A stretch of 25,776 bases of DNA from a virus. Made by a program: the position numbers and the translations under genes. The stretch covers positions 1 through 25,776 of IMG/VR virus record IMGVR_UViG_3300046167_000308. One strand, 5' to 3'. The notes below the pieces were generated by a model. It had not been told where the DNA came from and ran no database searches. It saw only the letters and a program-made list of their open reading frames with translations. Positions 6,529 to 13,377 of the stretch are shown here, piece after piece. Position 1 is the stretch's first letter. Every line of letters starts with the position of its first letter.

Positions 6529-8292
6529 ATGAGAGTAATATTTGATTTAGAAACAAATGGTTTCTTATCAGATGCAACCAAAATACATTCAATTGTAATT
6601 AAAGATATAGATACCAAACAAGTCTTCTCATATCATGGAGATAAAATTGGTAGAGGTTTATATATTTTAAGTGGCGCTAGCTTATTAGTTGGCCACAATA
6701 TTTTAAAATTTGATTTACCTGTCATAGAAAAATTATATCCAGAATATAAAATTGAAGGTGAAGTGTTTGACACTTTACTGGTTAGCAGATTGATATGGAC
6801 TAATAGAAAAGAACTAGACTTTCAAATGAAAGAACTGCCATTAAATTTAGCAGGAAGACATTCATTAGAAAGCTGGGGTTATAGACTAGGTTTAAGAAAA
6901 GGTGACTATGCGAAAGAGAATGACTTCTCTGTATGGACACCAGCTATGCAAACATATTGTGAGAGGGATGTAGAAGTAACTTATGAATTTTTCAAATTAA
7001 TTGAAAAACAAAATTACTCTACTGAAGCAATCAAGTTAGAGCACGACTTTGCCAGATGTATATATCTGCAAGAAGCACATGGATTTCATTTTGATGTGGC
7101 TTCTGCAAAGAAGCTGTATGCCTCACTTGCAAACAGGAGGTTGGAGCTAGAGAAATCTTTAGTTTCAACCTTCCCAAATTGGAAAAAATATATTGGTACC
7201 TTCATACCTAAAAGAGACAACAAAACTCTTGGTTATAAAAAAGGTGTGCCAATTAAAAGGTATAAAGAATTAACTTTTAATCCTAATTCAAGAGACCACA
7301 TATCTGATAGGTTAATGAACAAAGGATGGAAGCCTAGAGAATTTACACCAGATGGTAAACCAAAAGTGGATGAAAGTGTTTTATCAAAACTAATTTATCC
7401 AGAAGCTAAATTATTAGCTGAACATTTTTTAATACAAAAACGAATAGGACAACTAGCCGAAGGAAACAACGCCTGGTTAAAATTACAAAGGGATGGAATA
7501 TTATATGGAAGCGTTATCACAAATGGTGCGAACACTGGTAGGTGCACTCACCAAAAACCTAATGTTGCTCAAACACCTTCAGTTGGTGTTCCTTATGGTA
7601 AAGAATGTAGGTCTCTATTTACTGTTCCTAATGGTTTTCAGCTTATTGGTTGTGACGCTAGTGGTCTCGAACTTCGTTGTCTTGCTCATTATATCGGTGC
7701 GTTCGATGAAGGAAGTTTTACGAAGCAATTACTCCATGGGGATATTCACACCTACAATCAAAAACAGATTGGCTTACCAACAAGAGATTTGGCGAAGAGG
7801 GTCATCTATGGTTGCATCTATGGCATCGGAGATACAAGGCTTGGTGCAGTTGTTGGGAAAAGCTCCCAAGAAGGAAAAAGAATAAAAGCAAAATTATTTG
7901 AAGCATTACCAGCATTAAAACAATTGAGAGATAATGTTATTATTGCAACAAGAAATAAAAAATATTTATTAGGTTTAGACAAAAGAAAATTAATTCCAAG
8001 GTCTGAACATTCAAGTTTAAATTTATTAATACAAAGCTGTGGCGCATTAATTATAAAAATGGCTACAGTTATTTTACATAAAAAATTAGAGGAAAAAAAA
8101 TATGATAAGAATATCTGTACTATGGTTGCTCATGTTCATGATGAGTTACAACTTCAGTGTAAGTCTGATTACGCTGATGAAGTAGGAAAGATTGCTGTGC
8201 AATCAATTAAAGATGCAGGTACATATTTTAATTTAAGATGTCCTTTAGATGCTGAATATAAAATAGGAAACAATTGGGCTAGTACCCATTAG
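6529..8292 (+). CDS. DNA polymerase, family A with 3'-5' exonuclease (T7 gp5-like)
   Basis: The 587-residue replicative polymerase has an N-terminal proofreading domain: D6 and E8 (FDLET), D62 (HNILKFD), Y143...D147 (YCERD). The polymerase core has motif A D376 (DASGLELRCLAHY), motif B K423...Y427 (KRVIYG; T7 K522, Y526) and motif C H537-D538 (HVHDEL), ending NNWASTH like T7. It is shorter than T7 gp5 (704). The segment before FNPNSRDH (about residues 212-249) is clearly shorter than the T7 thioredoxin-binding loop, so host thioredoxin may not bind in the T7 way. Codon use changes locally at about 7560-7870, towards CTT, CTC and CGT. The stop is four bases from the 3' end of the opposing tRNA gene. 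Confidence 0.96.
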   Translation: MRVIFDLETNGFLSDATKIHSIVIKDIDTKQVFSYHGDKIGRGLYILSGASLLVGHNILKFDLPVIEKLYPEYKIEGEVFDTLLVSRLIWTNRKELDFQMKELPLNLAGRHSLESWGYRLGLRKGDYAKENDFSVWTPAMQTYCERDVEVTYEFFKLIEKQNYSTEAIKLEHDFARCIYLQEAHGFHFDVASAKKLYASLANRRLELEKSLVSTFPNWKKYIGTFIPKRDNKTLGYKKGVPIKRYKELTFNPNSRDHISDRLMNKGWKPREFTPDGKPKVDESVLSKLIYPEAKLLAEHFLIQKRIGQLAEGNNAWLKLQRDGILYGSVITNGANTGRCTHQKPNVAQTPSVGVPYGKECRSLFTVPNGFQLIGCDASGLELRCLAHYIGAFDEGSFTKQLLHGDIHTYNQKQIGLPTRDLAKRVIYGCIYGIGDTRLGAVVGKSSQEGKRIKAKLFEALPALKQLRDNVIIATRNKKYLLGLDKRKLIPRSEHSSLNLLIQSCGALIIKMATVILHKKLEEKKYDKNICTMVAHVHDELQLQCKSDYADEVGKIAVQSIKDAGTYFNLRCPLDAEYKIGNNWASTH

Positions 8293-8296
8293 TTGT

Positions 8297-8577
8297 TGGT
8301 GCCCTCAGACAGACTCGAACTGTCACTCCCAAAAGGGCAAGGATTTTCGTACCACTATAGCTTTCGCTACACTTTCGTTTTGTGGTCTGGACTATACCTT
8401 AAGCAGTTAAGCTTCCTAGTGTCTAGTCTCTACACCTCACATTCCTCAAAATGTTTTGGCTCGGTATTAGCATTTAAAAGCTTTCACCGAATTTACCAGG
8501 TTCTACTTCCGAGCTTTCGCTTGGAGCACTCAAATTAAATTTAAGTCCTTTGTGTCTACCAATTTCACCATGAGGGC
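8297..8577 (-). tRNA. tRNA-Leu(UAA) interrupted by a group I intron
   Basis: On the minus strand, exon 1 is 8577-8543 and exon 2 is 8347-8297. Joined, they give an 86-nt tRNA-Leu. It has a 7-bp acceptor stem (GCCCTCA with TGAGGGC), discriminator A and an encoded CCA. The anticodon stem is AAGGA/TCCTT with loop CTTAAAA (anticodon TAA). There is a leucine-type long variable arm (CCC TTTT GGG), and the T stem is GACAG/CTGTC with loop TTCGAGT. The intron falls between U34 and A35, the same place as the cyanobacterial and plastid tRNA-Leu(UAA) intron. It is the only clear gene on the minus strand, so it is not read by the phage late transcripts and needs its own promoter. Confidence 0.93.
8348..8542 (-). 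ncRNA. Compact group I intron in tRNA-Leu(UAA)
   Basis: The 195-nt intron has the conserved group I core on the minus strand. A Q-like element (AATACCGAGCC) is followed by an R-like element (GTGTAGAGACTAGACAC) and an S-like element (AAGGTATAGTCC). P7 can form from GACTA and TAGTC. The exon end ACTT pairs with GAGT near the intron 5' end, leaving the U-G wobble at the splice site (P1). The last intron base is G, as required. A GCGAAAGC hairpin near the 3' end resembles one in cyanobacterial tRNA-Leu introns. There is no endonuclease gene inside. Size is slightly below the 250-nt class, implying reduced peripheral helices. Confidence 0.9.
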
Positions 8578-8611
8578 AATCAACAACAAAAAGGTTTTAC
8601 AAAATATAATC

Positions 8612-9052
8612 ATGTTTAACAACAATAAAGATTTCGATTTTGATTTAGCGAGAGGAGTAAAATCCGAACACTCGTTAGCTCAAATATTAGGATTAAGTAA
8701 GGATAAATTCGAGGTTAAATCAGAATTTGGTTTTTGGCAGAAGTCTGGAAACATTTGTATTGAGCTTGCATATAAAGGAAAACCTAGTGGATTAAGAACA
8801 ACCAAAGCAAAATACTGGGTACACAGATTTATGTTTAATAAAGATGTGTGCGTAGGTCAGTGGCTTGTACCAGTTAAGAATTTAAAACAGATAGTTAAAA
8901 TTTTTATTAAAGAAAATAAAAAAAGAAAATCACAAATCATAAGGATGCTTGGAGACAATTATCAATCCAGGTGTGTCTTAATTCCAATGTCAGAATTTCT
9001 AAATTTATGGAGGAAAGTTGAAATTAAAACCAAAGATACCAAAACTAAATAG
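8612..9052 (+). CDS. Putative PD-(D/E)XK nuclease-like protein
   Basis: The 146-residue product has the layout of small PD-(D/E)XK-fold phage proteins: D11...E19 (ARGVKSEHSLA), then E34-V-K36 (FEVKSE), then W42...SGNICIE with E51, then KPSGLRTTKAKYW. The spacing E19, ExK and a distal E suggests a metal-dependent nuclease, but an aspartate before ExK is not obvious, so the assignment is from motif shape only. The frame is open from 8552, inside the tRNA on the other strand; ATG 8612 is the first start beyond it, though it has no close ribosome site. Its end overlaps the next gene, and the exonuclease gene follows, so a DNA-metabolism role fits. Confidence 0.65.
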   Translation: MFNNNKDFDFDLARGVKSEHSLAQILGLSKDKFEVKSEFGFWQKSGNICIELAYKGKPSGLRTTKAKYWVHRFMFNKDVCVGQWLVPVKNLKQIVKIFIKENKKRKSQIIRMLGDNYQSRCVLIPMSEFLNLWRKVEIKTKDTKTK

Positions 9053-9311
9053 AAAAAATTTTCCATACAATTTCTGTTTAGCTTATTGGATTGATACGAA
9101 CTCCAGTTCTACTTGGGAAAATTTAGAGAGTATTAAAAAAAGCATACCAAGTATTTGTATTACTACAGGTTGGTTAGTCTCTAAAGAAAACAACTCACAT
9201 ACATTTATAGGTGACTTAAGTTTTAATGACGATGGTTCCATAAGTGAATGTGGAAACACAACCTGCATACCTACACAAAATATAATTAAATTGAAAAGGA
9301 TAAAAATATAA
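9018..9311 (+). CDS. Hypothetical protein, 97 residues (TTG start)
   Basis: The product is unrecognised beyond resemblance to short phage proteins of the form LAYWIDTNSSSTW...ITTGWLV...IPTQNIIKLKRI. It is read from TTG at 9018, with GGAGG at 9009-9013 four bases upstream; no in-frame ATG is available near the N-terminus. It overlaps the preceding gene by 35 bases and its TAA shares bases with the ATG of the exonuclease (TAATG at 9309-9313). The tight overlaps indicate translational coupling with gp6. Confidence 0.7.
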   Translation: MKLKPKIPKLNRKNFPYNFCLAYWIDTNSSSTWENLESIKKSIPSICITTGWLVSKENNSHTFIGDLSFNDDGSISECGNTTCIPTQNIIKLKRIKI

Positions 9312-10075
9312 TGATTAGAAGAATAGACCAAAGCAAAAGAACTTTAATAGTAGATGGTTCTTTATTTGTTTACAGGATAGCTTCAGCATTAGAAGAGGCC
9401 ACACAATGGGAAGATGATATGTGGACTTTACATGCAGATGCTAAACTTGGAAAAAAAGTAGTTGATACAACATTAGGAAATTATAAATCAAAATTAAATT
9501 GTGATAAAATAATTATAGCTGAAGACCATAAGAAAAATTTTAGACACGACATTTATCCTAAATATAAATCACATAGAAAAAAAGTTAGAAAACCAATTAT
9601 AGTAAAACCTCTTAAGGAATACTTACAAAAAAATTATGAGTGTGTTTCGTTACCTAATTTAGAAGGTGATGATGTGTGTGGAATATTAGCAACTAAACCA
9701 GAGAATAAAGACAAGGTTGTCGTTTTATCTGGTGATAAAGATATGAGAACTATTCCAGGTATTCATCATTTTATACATGATGACAGCACTGAAGTTGTTG
9801 ATGAAAAAACAGCTAATTATAATTTTATGTATCAAACATTAGTTGGAGATTTAACTGATGGGTTTGGAGGCTGTCCAACAATTGGTGGTGTTAAAGCTTC
9901 AAGAGTTTTAGCAAACAAAAAAGACCTTCCAGAAATGTGGGAAGCTGTTGTTGGTGAATATAAAAAACAAAAACTAGATTTAGATTATGCGCTTACTCAA
10001 GCAAGACTAGCTAGAATATTAAGAGCAACTGATTGGAATAACAAAACAAAGGAGCCAATATTATGGAAACTATAA
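9311..10075 (+). CDS. 5'-3' exonuclease (T7 gp6-like)
   Basis: The 254-residue protein belongs to the FEN/PolI-type 5' nuclease family. It removes RNA primers and degrades host DNA. Metal-binding acidic residues are visible: D15 (IVDGS), E118-D120-D121 (LEGDD), D142 and D144 (SGDKD), D180 and D183 (GDLTDG). A helix-3-turn-helix segment follows (GGCPTIGGVKASRVL). It also has the helical-arch basic stretch YPKYKSHRKKVRK (82-94). It is somewhat shorter than T7 gp6 (300). Its 3' end overlaps a small membrane protein gene. Confidence 0.92.
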   Translation: MIRRIDQSKRTLIVDGSLFVYRIASALEEATQWEDDMWTLHADAKLGKKVVDTTLGNYKSKLNCDKIIIAEDHKKNFRHDIYPKYKSHRKKVRKPIIVKPLKEYLQKNYECVSLPNLEGDDVCGILATKPENKDKVVVLSGDKDMRTIPGIHHFIHDDSTEVVDEKTANYNFMYQTLVGDLTDGFGGCPTIGGVKASRVLANKKDLPEMWEAVVGEYKKQKLDLDYALTQARLARILRATDWNNKTKEPILWKL

Positions 10076-10203
10076 TTAGAGATGTATTGTTAATAGCAAT
10101 AGGTTTTATTTCATGTGGTCTCATTAGCTTTTGGATTGACTTAAATAAAGATAAAGAAAAAAGACGATGGGAACAATGGTATCAAAACAGAAACAAAAGA
10201 TGA
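10063..10203 (+). CDS. Small single-pass membrane protein, 46 residues
   Basis: The reading frame starts with ATG at 10063, overlapping the end of the exonuclease gene by 13 bases, with AAGGAG at 10049-10054 eight bases upstream. It encodes a hydrophobic segment at residues 8-25 (VLLIAIGFISCGLISFWI) followed by a highly charged tail (KDKEKRRWEQWY). Its TGA overlaps the ATG of the next gene. Function is not known; a small membrane protein could act in lysis or superinfection exclusion, which is speculation. Confidence 0.65.
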   Translation: METIIRDVLLIAIGFISCGLISFWIDLNKDKEKRRWEQWYQNRNKR

Positions 10204-10424
10204 CTAATAAAGATATATTTGAAAGCTTAAAGTACCAAGAAGGTGGCAATCATTATTCTAAAATGAAGGTACAACCAGCATACTTTATTAATGAAAACAA
10301 TCTTCCATTTGCTGAAGGTAATGCCATTAAATACATTTGCAGGCACAAACATAAAGGTAAAGAAGAAGACATTAAAAAAGCCATTCATTACTTAAATATG
10401 ATTTTAGATAGAGACTATTCATAG
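10200..10424 (+). CDS. DUF3310 family protein (T7 gp1.7-like region)
   Basis: The 74-residue product contains the hallmark of DUF3310: GGNHYSKMKVQP, FAEGNAIKYICRHKHKGKEEDIKKAIHYL. In T7 the related gp1.7 is a nucleoside monophosphate kinase that makes dTDP and dGDP, but the DUF3310 core alone is widespread in phages and its own activity is unclear. ATG 10200 is chosen because it overlaps the previous TGA (ATGA); an earlier in-frame ATG at 10167 lies in the previous gene. A phage promoter follows directly. Confidence 0.85.
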   Translation: MTNKDIFESLKYQEGGNHYSKMKVQPAYFINENNLPFAEGNAIKYICRHKHKGKEEDIKKAIHYLNMILDRDYS

Positions 10425-10427
10425 TCG

Positions 10428-10450
10428 ATAAAAGGACACTTTAGATATAT
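10428..10450 (+). promoter_or_regulatory. Phage RNA polymerase promoter 2 (ahead of structural genes)
   Basis: The 23 bases are identical to promoter 3 (24207-24229) except at one position (A10432 against G24211); shared core GGACACTTTAGATATAT. Aligned to T7, +1 is G10444. The next gene's ATG is at 10449, so its transcript would have only a 5-nt leader with no ribosome site. Confidence 0.85.
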
Positions 10451-10646
10451 GCAACCAAAACAACAAAAACTACCAGTTATAACTAATGAACTATTAGAAG
10501 CATTAGACGAATTATTTCCAGAAAGAACTCCAGAAATAAATATGGAACCAAAGGAAATGTATTACAGAATTGGTCAAAGAAGCGTTGTTCGTTTCTTACA
10601 TCAAAAACAAAAAGAGCAATCAGAAAACATTATGGAGAAAAAATAA
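10449..10646 (+). CDS. Hypothetical protein, 65 residues
   Basis: The protein contains NELLEALDELFPERTPE followed by YRIGQRSVVRFL, a short pattern seen in many phage hypothetical proteins (leucine-rich helix, FP(D/E)R turn, G-R-VV-L helix). No function is known to me. The ATG lies inside promoter 2, five bases after the predicted +1, with no ribosome site; read-through transcripts could supply a normal leader (GGACAC is the only purine-rich stretch upstream). The stop is followed by the next ATG after one base. Confidence 0.7.
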   Translation: MQPKQQKLPVITNELLEALDELFPERTPEINMEPKEMYYRIGQRSVVRFLHQKQKEQSENIMEKK

Positions 10647-10647
10647 T

Positions 10648-10854
10648 ATGTGTTCATTCAAACAACCTAGTCCTCCACCTATGCCAGAGCCAGCTCCAGT
10701 AGCTCCACCACCAGTAACGCAAAATACTCAAGGTAGTGCTAGACCAGCAGGTTATTCAGATGGTAGTGGCAGAAGTAGAAATACTGCTACATCTGCTGAC
10801 AGGAAGAGAACAGGGTCATCGAATTTAAGAATACCAATTATTGGTGGACTATAA
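10648..10854 (+). CDS. Small proline-rich protein, 68 residues
   Basis: The product starts MCSFKQPSPPPMPEPAPVAPPPV and continues into a Gly/Ser/Arg-rich low-complexity segment (ARPAGYSDGSGRSRNTATSADRKR) and a terminal LRIPIIGGL. Similar short Pro-rich proteins with an MC start lie just before the portal gene in marine T7-like phages, as I recall; function unknown. GGAG at 10634-10637 precedes the ATG. The frame extends upstream to 10570 but there lies inside the previous gene. Its MCS start resembles that of the gp14-like virion protein at 18345. It may be a minor virion component; that is inference. Confidence 0.7.
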   Translation: MCSFKQPSPPPMPEPAPVAPPPVTQNTQGSARPAGYSDGSGRSRNTATSADRKRTGSSNLRIPIIGGL

Positions 10855-10858
10855 ATTA

Positions 10859-12448
10859 ATGGAAAAATATCCAAGTGGTTCAATGAACCAAGCTGACACT
10901 TTAGAAAGTAGATACAATTCTAAATCACAAGAGCGAGAAATTTATCTTGAAAGAGCAAGAGATTGCAGTGAATTAACTATACCTACACTTATACCAGAAA
11001 GTGGCTCAACATATTCAGAAGAATTTCAGACTACCTATCAAGGTATCGGAGCTAGAGGTGTCAATAATCTATCATCTAAATTATTATTATCATTATTACC
11101 ACCCAATGCTCCATTCTTTAGATTAGGTATCGATACATTTGCAGTTAAAGAAATTGAAGAAGATGAGAATTTAAGAACACAAATAGATAGTGGATTAGTT
11201 CAAATTGAAAAAGCTGTCATGGATGATGTTGAAATGTCTAATGATAGAGTTGCTGTATTTGAAGCATTAAAACATCTTATTGTAGGTGGTAATGTTTTAT
11301 TATTTGTAAGCAAAGAAGGTTTAAGAGTATTTCCATTATCTCATTATGTAATTCAAAGAGACCCAATGGGTAATGTGTTAGAGATAATTACTAAAGAAAG
11401 TATTCATTATTCAGCATTACCAGAGCATATTAATGAATTACTACAATCCCAACACAAAGATTATAAGACAGATGGTACTTGTGATTTATACACATGTGTC
11501 AAAAGAAAAGACAATAAGTTTGTAGTTCATCAAGAAGTAAAAGGAATTGATATTCCAGAAAGTCATGGTGAATATAAATTAGATAACTCTCCATACATTC
11601 CATTAAGAATGATTAGAGTTGATAGTGAAAGTTATGGAAGAAGTTATGTTGAAGAATATTTAGGAGACCTAATATCATTAGAAGGTCTTACAAAAGCTAT
11701 TGTAGAAGGTTCATCAGCATCTGCAAAAACATTATTTATGGTGGCTCCCAATGGAACTACTAGAGCCAAAGCATTAGCTGAAAGTGAAAATGGTGGAATT
11801 ATTGAAGGTAATGCTACAGATGTATCAGTATTACAAGTAGGTAAGTTTCCAGATTTTAGAGTTGCTCAAGAGACAATGGCTAAAATTGAACAAAGATTAT
11901 CTTACGCATTTTTATTAAATGCTTCAGTTGTTAGAGATAGTGAAAGAACTACAGCAGAAGAAGTAAGAATGACAGCACAAGAATTACAAGATAGCCTTGG
12001 TGGCATCTATGGAATTTTATCACAAGAATTTCAATTACCATTTGTTAAAAGAAAATTATCAATATTAAACAAAACTAAAAAATTACCTCAACTACCTAAA
12101 GGAATTGTATTTCCAAAAGTTATTACTGGAATAGAAGCTTTAGGTAGAACAACAGATAGAAATAAATTAATTGCATTTTTACAAACATTAGCTGGCACAT
12201 TAGGTGCTGAAGCTATTGGTAAATATGTAAATGTAACTGAAGCTATAAAAAGATTAGCAACAGCCGATGGTATAGAAACTAAAGGCTTAATAAGAACTGA
12301 AGAAGATTTACAAGCTGAAGCACAAGCTCAACAACAAGCTATGATGGATGGGCAACAACAATCAGCATTGTTAAACGCAGGTGAGAAAATTGCAGGTAAC
12401 ATACCTCCTCAAGCATTAGGAGAAGCATTAACTCAACAACCCGAATAA
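10859..12448 (+). CDS. Portal protein, head-tail connector (T7 gp8-like)
   Basis: The 529-residue product (T7 gp8 has 536) is the dodecameric portal through which DNA enters and leaves the capsid. Recognisable segments are the early LESRYNSKSQERE...RARDCSELTIPTLIP, GARGVNNLSSKLLLSLLPPNAPFFRL, the middle ESYGRSYVEEYLGDLISLEGLTKAIVEG, and RTTAEEVRMTAQELQDSLGGIYGILSQEFQLP near the clip and wing. The C-terminal end is Gln/Ala-rich. ATG 10859 is preferred; a TTG at 10841 is in frame. GGTGG at 10844-10848 is ten bases upstream. Confidence 0.94.
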   Translation: MEKYPSGSMNQADTLESRYNSKSQEREIYLERARDCSELTIPTLIPESGSTYSEEFQTTYQGIGARGVNNLSSKLLLSLLPPNAPFFRLGIDTFAVKEIEEDENLRTQIDSGLVQIEKAVMDDVEMSNDRVAVFEALKHLIVGGNVLLFVSKEGLRVFPLSHYVIQRDPMGNVLEIITKESIHYSALPEHINELLQSQHKDYKTDGTCDLYTCVKRKDNKFVVHQEVKGIDIPESHGEYKLDNSPYIPLRMIRVDSESYGRSYVEEYLGDLISLEGLTKAIVEGSSASAKTLFMVAPNGTTRAKALAESENGGIIEGNATDVSVLQVGKFPDFRVAQETMAKIEQRLSYAFLLNASVVRDSERTTAEEVRMTAQELQDSLGGIYGILSQEFQLPFVKRKLSILNKTKKLPQLPKGIVFPKVITGIEALGRTTDRNKLIAFLQTLAGTLGAEAIGKYVNVTEAIKRLATADGIETKGLIRTEEDLQAEAQAQQQAMMDGQQQSALLNAGEKIAGNIPPQALGEALTQQPE

Positions 12449-12458
12449 GGAGAAATAA

Positions 12459-13217
12459 ATGGTTGATAAAGTAGAAATGACTACTGAAGAAAATAATCCT
12501 TCATTAGAACAACAAGCAGAACAACAAGAAACAAACTCACAAAGCACTCAAGAAGCTCAAACTACAGAGACTTCTAGTGAGAGACCAGAATGGCTTCCAG
12601 AAAAATTTGGAAACGCTGAAGAATTAGCTAAAGCTTATGGTGAACTTGAAAAGAAATTCTCAAGTAATCCAGAGGAACCAGCTAAAGCAGAAGACTTAAA
12701 CATAAAAGAAAACAAACCAGAAGAAACACAATCTGGCCAAATGGATAAATTTTATCAAGAGTTTGCTGACAAAGGTGAATTATCAGAAAACAGTTACACA
12801 GAATTATCAAAGATAGGATTGAGTAAAGAAGTAGTTGATACTTATATTTCTGGCCAACAAGCTTTAATAGACCAAAAAGCAAATAAGATAATGGCTACTG
12901 TTGGTGGTCAAGAGCAGTACAGTGAAATGGTAAACTGGGCATCAAAGAATTTAGAAGCTCAAGAAATAAAAGCATTTAACAACACATTAGATAATGGAAC
13001 TATAGAACAAGCTCAATTAGCTATTGCTGGTGTTCAAGCAAAATATAATCAAAACAATGCAGAGCCTAATTTATTTACAGGTAATAAAGCTGAAGCAAAT
13101 GTTGGTTATAGGTCTGTTGGTGAAATGCTTACTGACATCAACGACCCAAGATATTCTACAGACAGTGCATTTAGACAAGATGTAGAAAACAAAGTTAAAC
13201 AATCAAACACATTATAA
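12459..13217 (+). CDS. Capsid assembly scaffolding protein (T7 gp9-like)
   Basis: The 252-residue acidic protein begins with a Glu/Gln/Thr-rich, disordered segment (EENNPSLEQQAEQQETNSQSTQEAQ), then RPEWLPEKFGNAEELAKAYGELEKKF, a block typical of T7-like scaffolds, and a helical C-terminal half. Scaffolds guide procapsid assembly and then leave. AAGGAG just upstream of the ATG gives a good ribosome site. It lies between portal and capsid genes, as in T7, although two small genes intervene before the capsid. Confidence 0.88.
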   Translation: MVDKVEMTTEENNPSLEQQAEQQETNSQSTQEAQTTETSSERPEWLPEKFGNAEELAKAYGELEKKFSSNPEEPAKAEDLNIKENKPEETQSGQMDKFYQEFADKGELSENSYTELSKIGLSKEVVDTYISGQQALIDQKANKIMATVGGQEQYSEMVNWASKNLEAQEIKAFNNTLDNGTIEQAQLAIAGVQAKYNQNNAEPNLFTGNKAEANVGYRSVGEMLTDINDPRYSTDSAFRQDVENKVKQSNTL

Positions 13218-13220
13218 TAA

Positions 13221-13234
13221 CACCTACTTAGGTG
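13221..13234 (+). promoter_or_regulatory. Small hairpin before the 42-residue gene
   Basis: CACCT, loop ACTT, AGGTG forms a 5-bp hairpin with a tetraloop, directly after the scaffold stop and 12 bases before the next ATG. The ribosome site GAAGGAG follows it. It may separate translation of scaffold and downstream genes or mark an RNA-processing site. Confidence 0.4.
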
Positions 13235-13246
13235 GGAAGGAGAAAC

Positions 13247-13375
13247 ATGTCATTATATAGAAATATTAATGCTAGGAAAAAAGCTGGTACTTCAAGACCA
13301 AAATCTAAAAGTACAATATCAGCAAAATCTTATTCAAACATGAAAAAAGGTTTTCCTAAAAAGAAAAAGAAATAG
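13247..13375 (+). CDS. Small basic protein, 42 residues
   Basis: ATG 13247 follows GAAGGAG (13237-13243) by three bases. The product is very basic: it contains NARKKAGTSRPKSKSTIS in the middle and ends KKGFPKKKKK. I recall similar short proteins next to capsid genes in marine T7-like phages, with no assigned function. The charge suggests binding to DNA or to the acidic scaffold or capsid interior, which is inference. The stop is two bases before the holin-like gene. Confidence 0.75.
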   Translation: MSLYRNINARKKAGTSRPKSKSTISAKSYSNMKKGFPKKKKK

Positions 13376-13377
13376 TT

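Noticed and set aside
7493-7885. 130-codon frame inside the DNA polymerase gene
   Set aside because: It lies in another frame over conserved polymerase motifs A and B, and its hydrophobic composition is a shadow of the real gene.
8353-8360. CACTATAG (T7 promoter core) at 8353-8360
   Set aside because: It lies in the 3' part of the group I intron where these bases form intron helices; no matching upstream promoter half.
8293-8538. 81-codon + strand frame between DNA polymerase and the next gene
   Set aside because: It runs antisense through the tRNA exon and group I intron, starts next to the polymerase stop without a ribosome site, and has no protein-like pattern.
10895-10905. GACACTTTAGA promoter-core match inside the portal gene
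   Set aside because: The upstream half (ATAANARG) is absent and the bases encode the reading frame D-T-L-E; probably chance.
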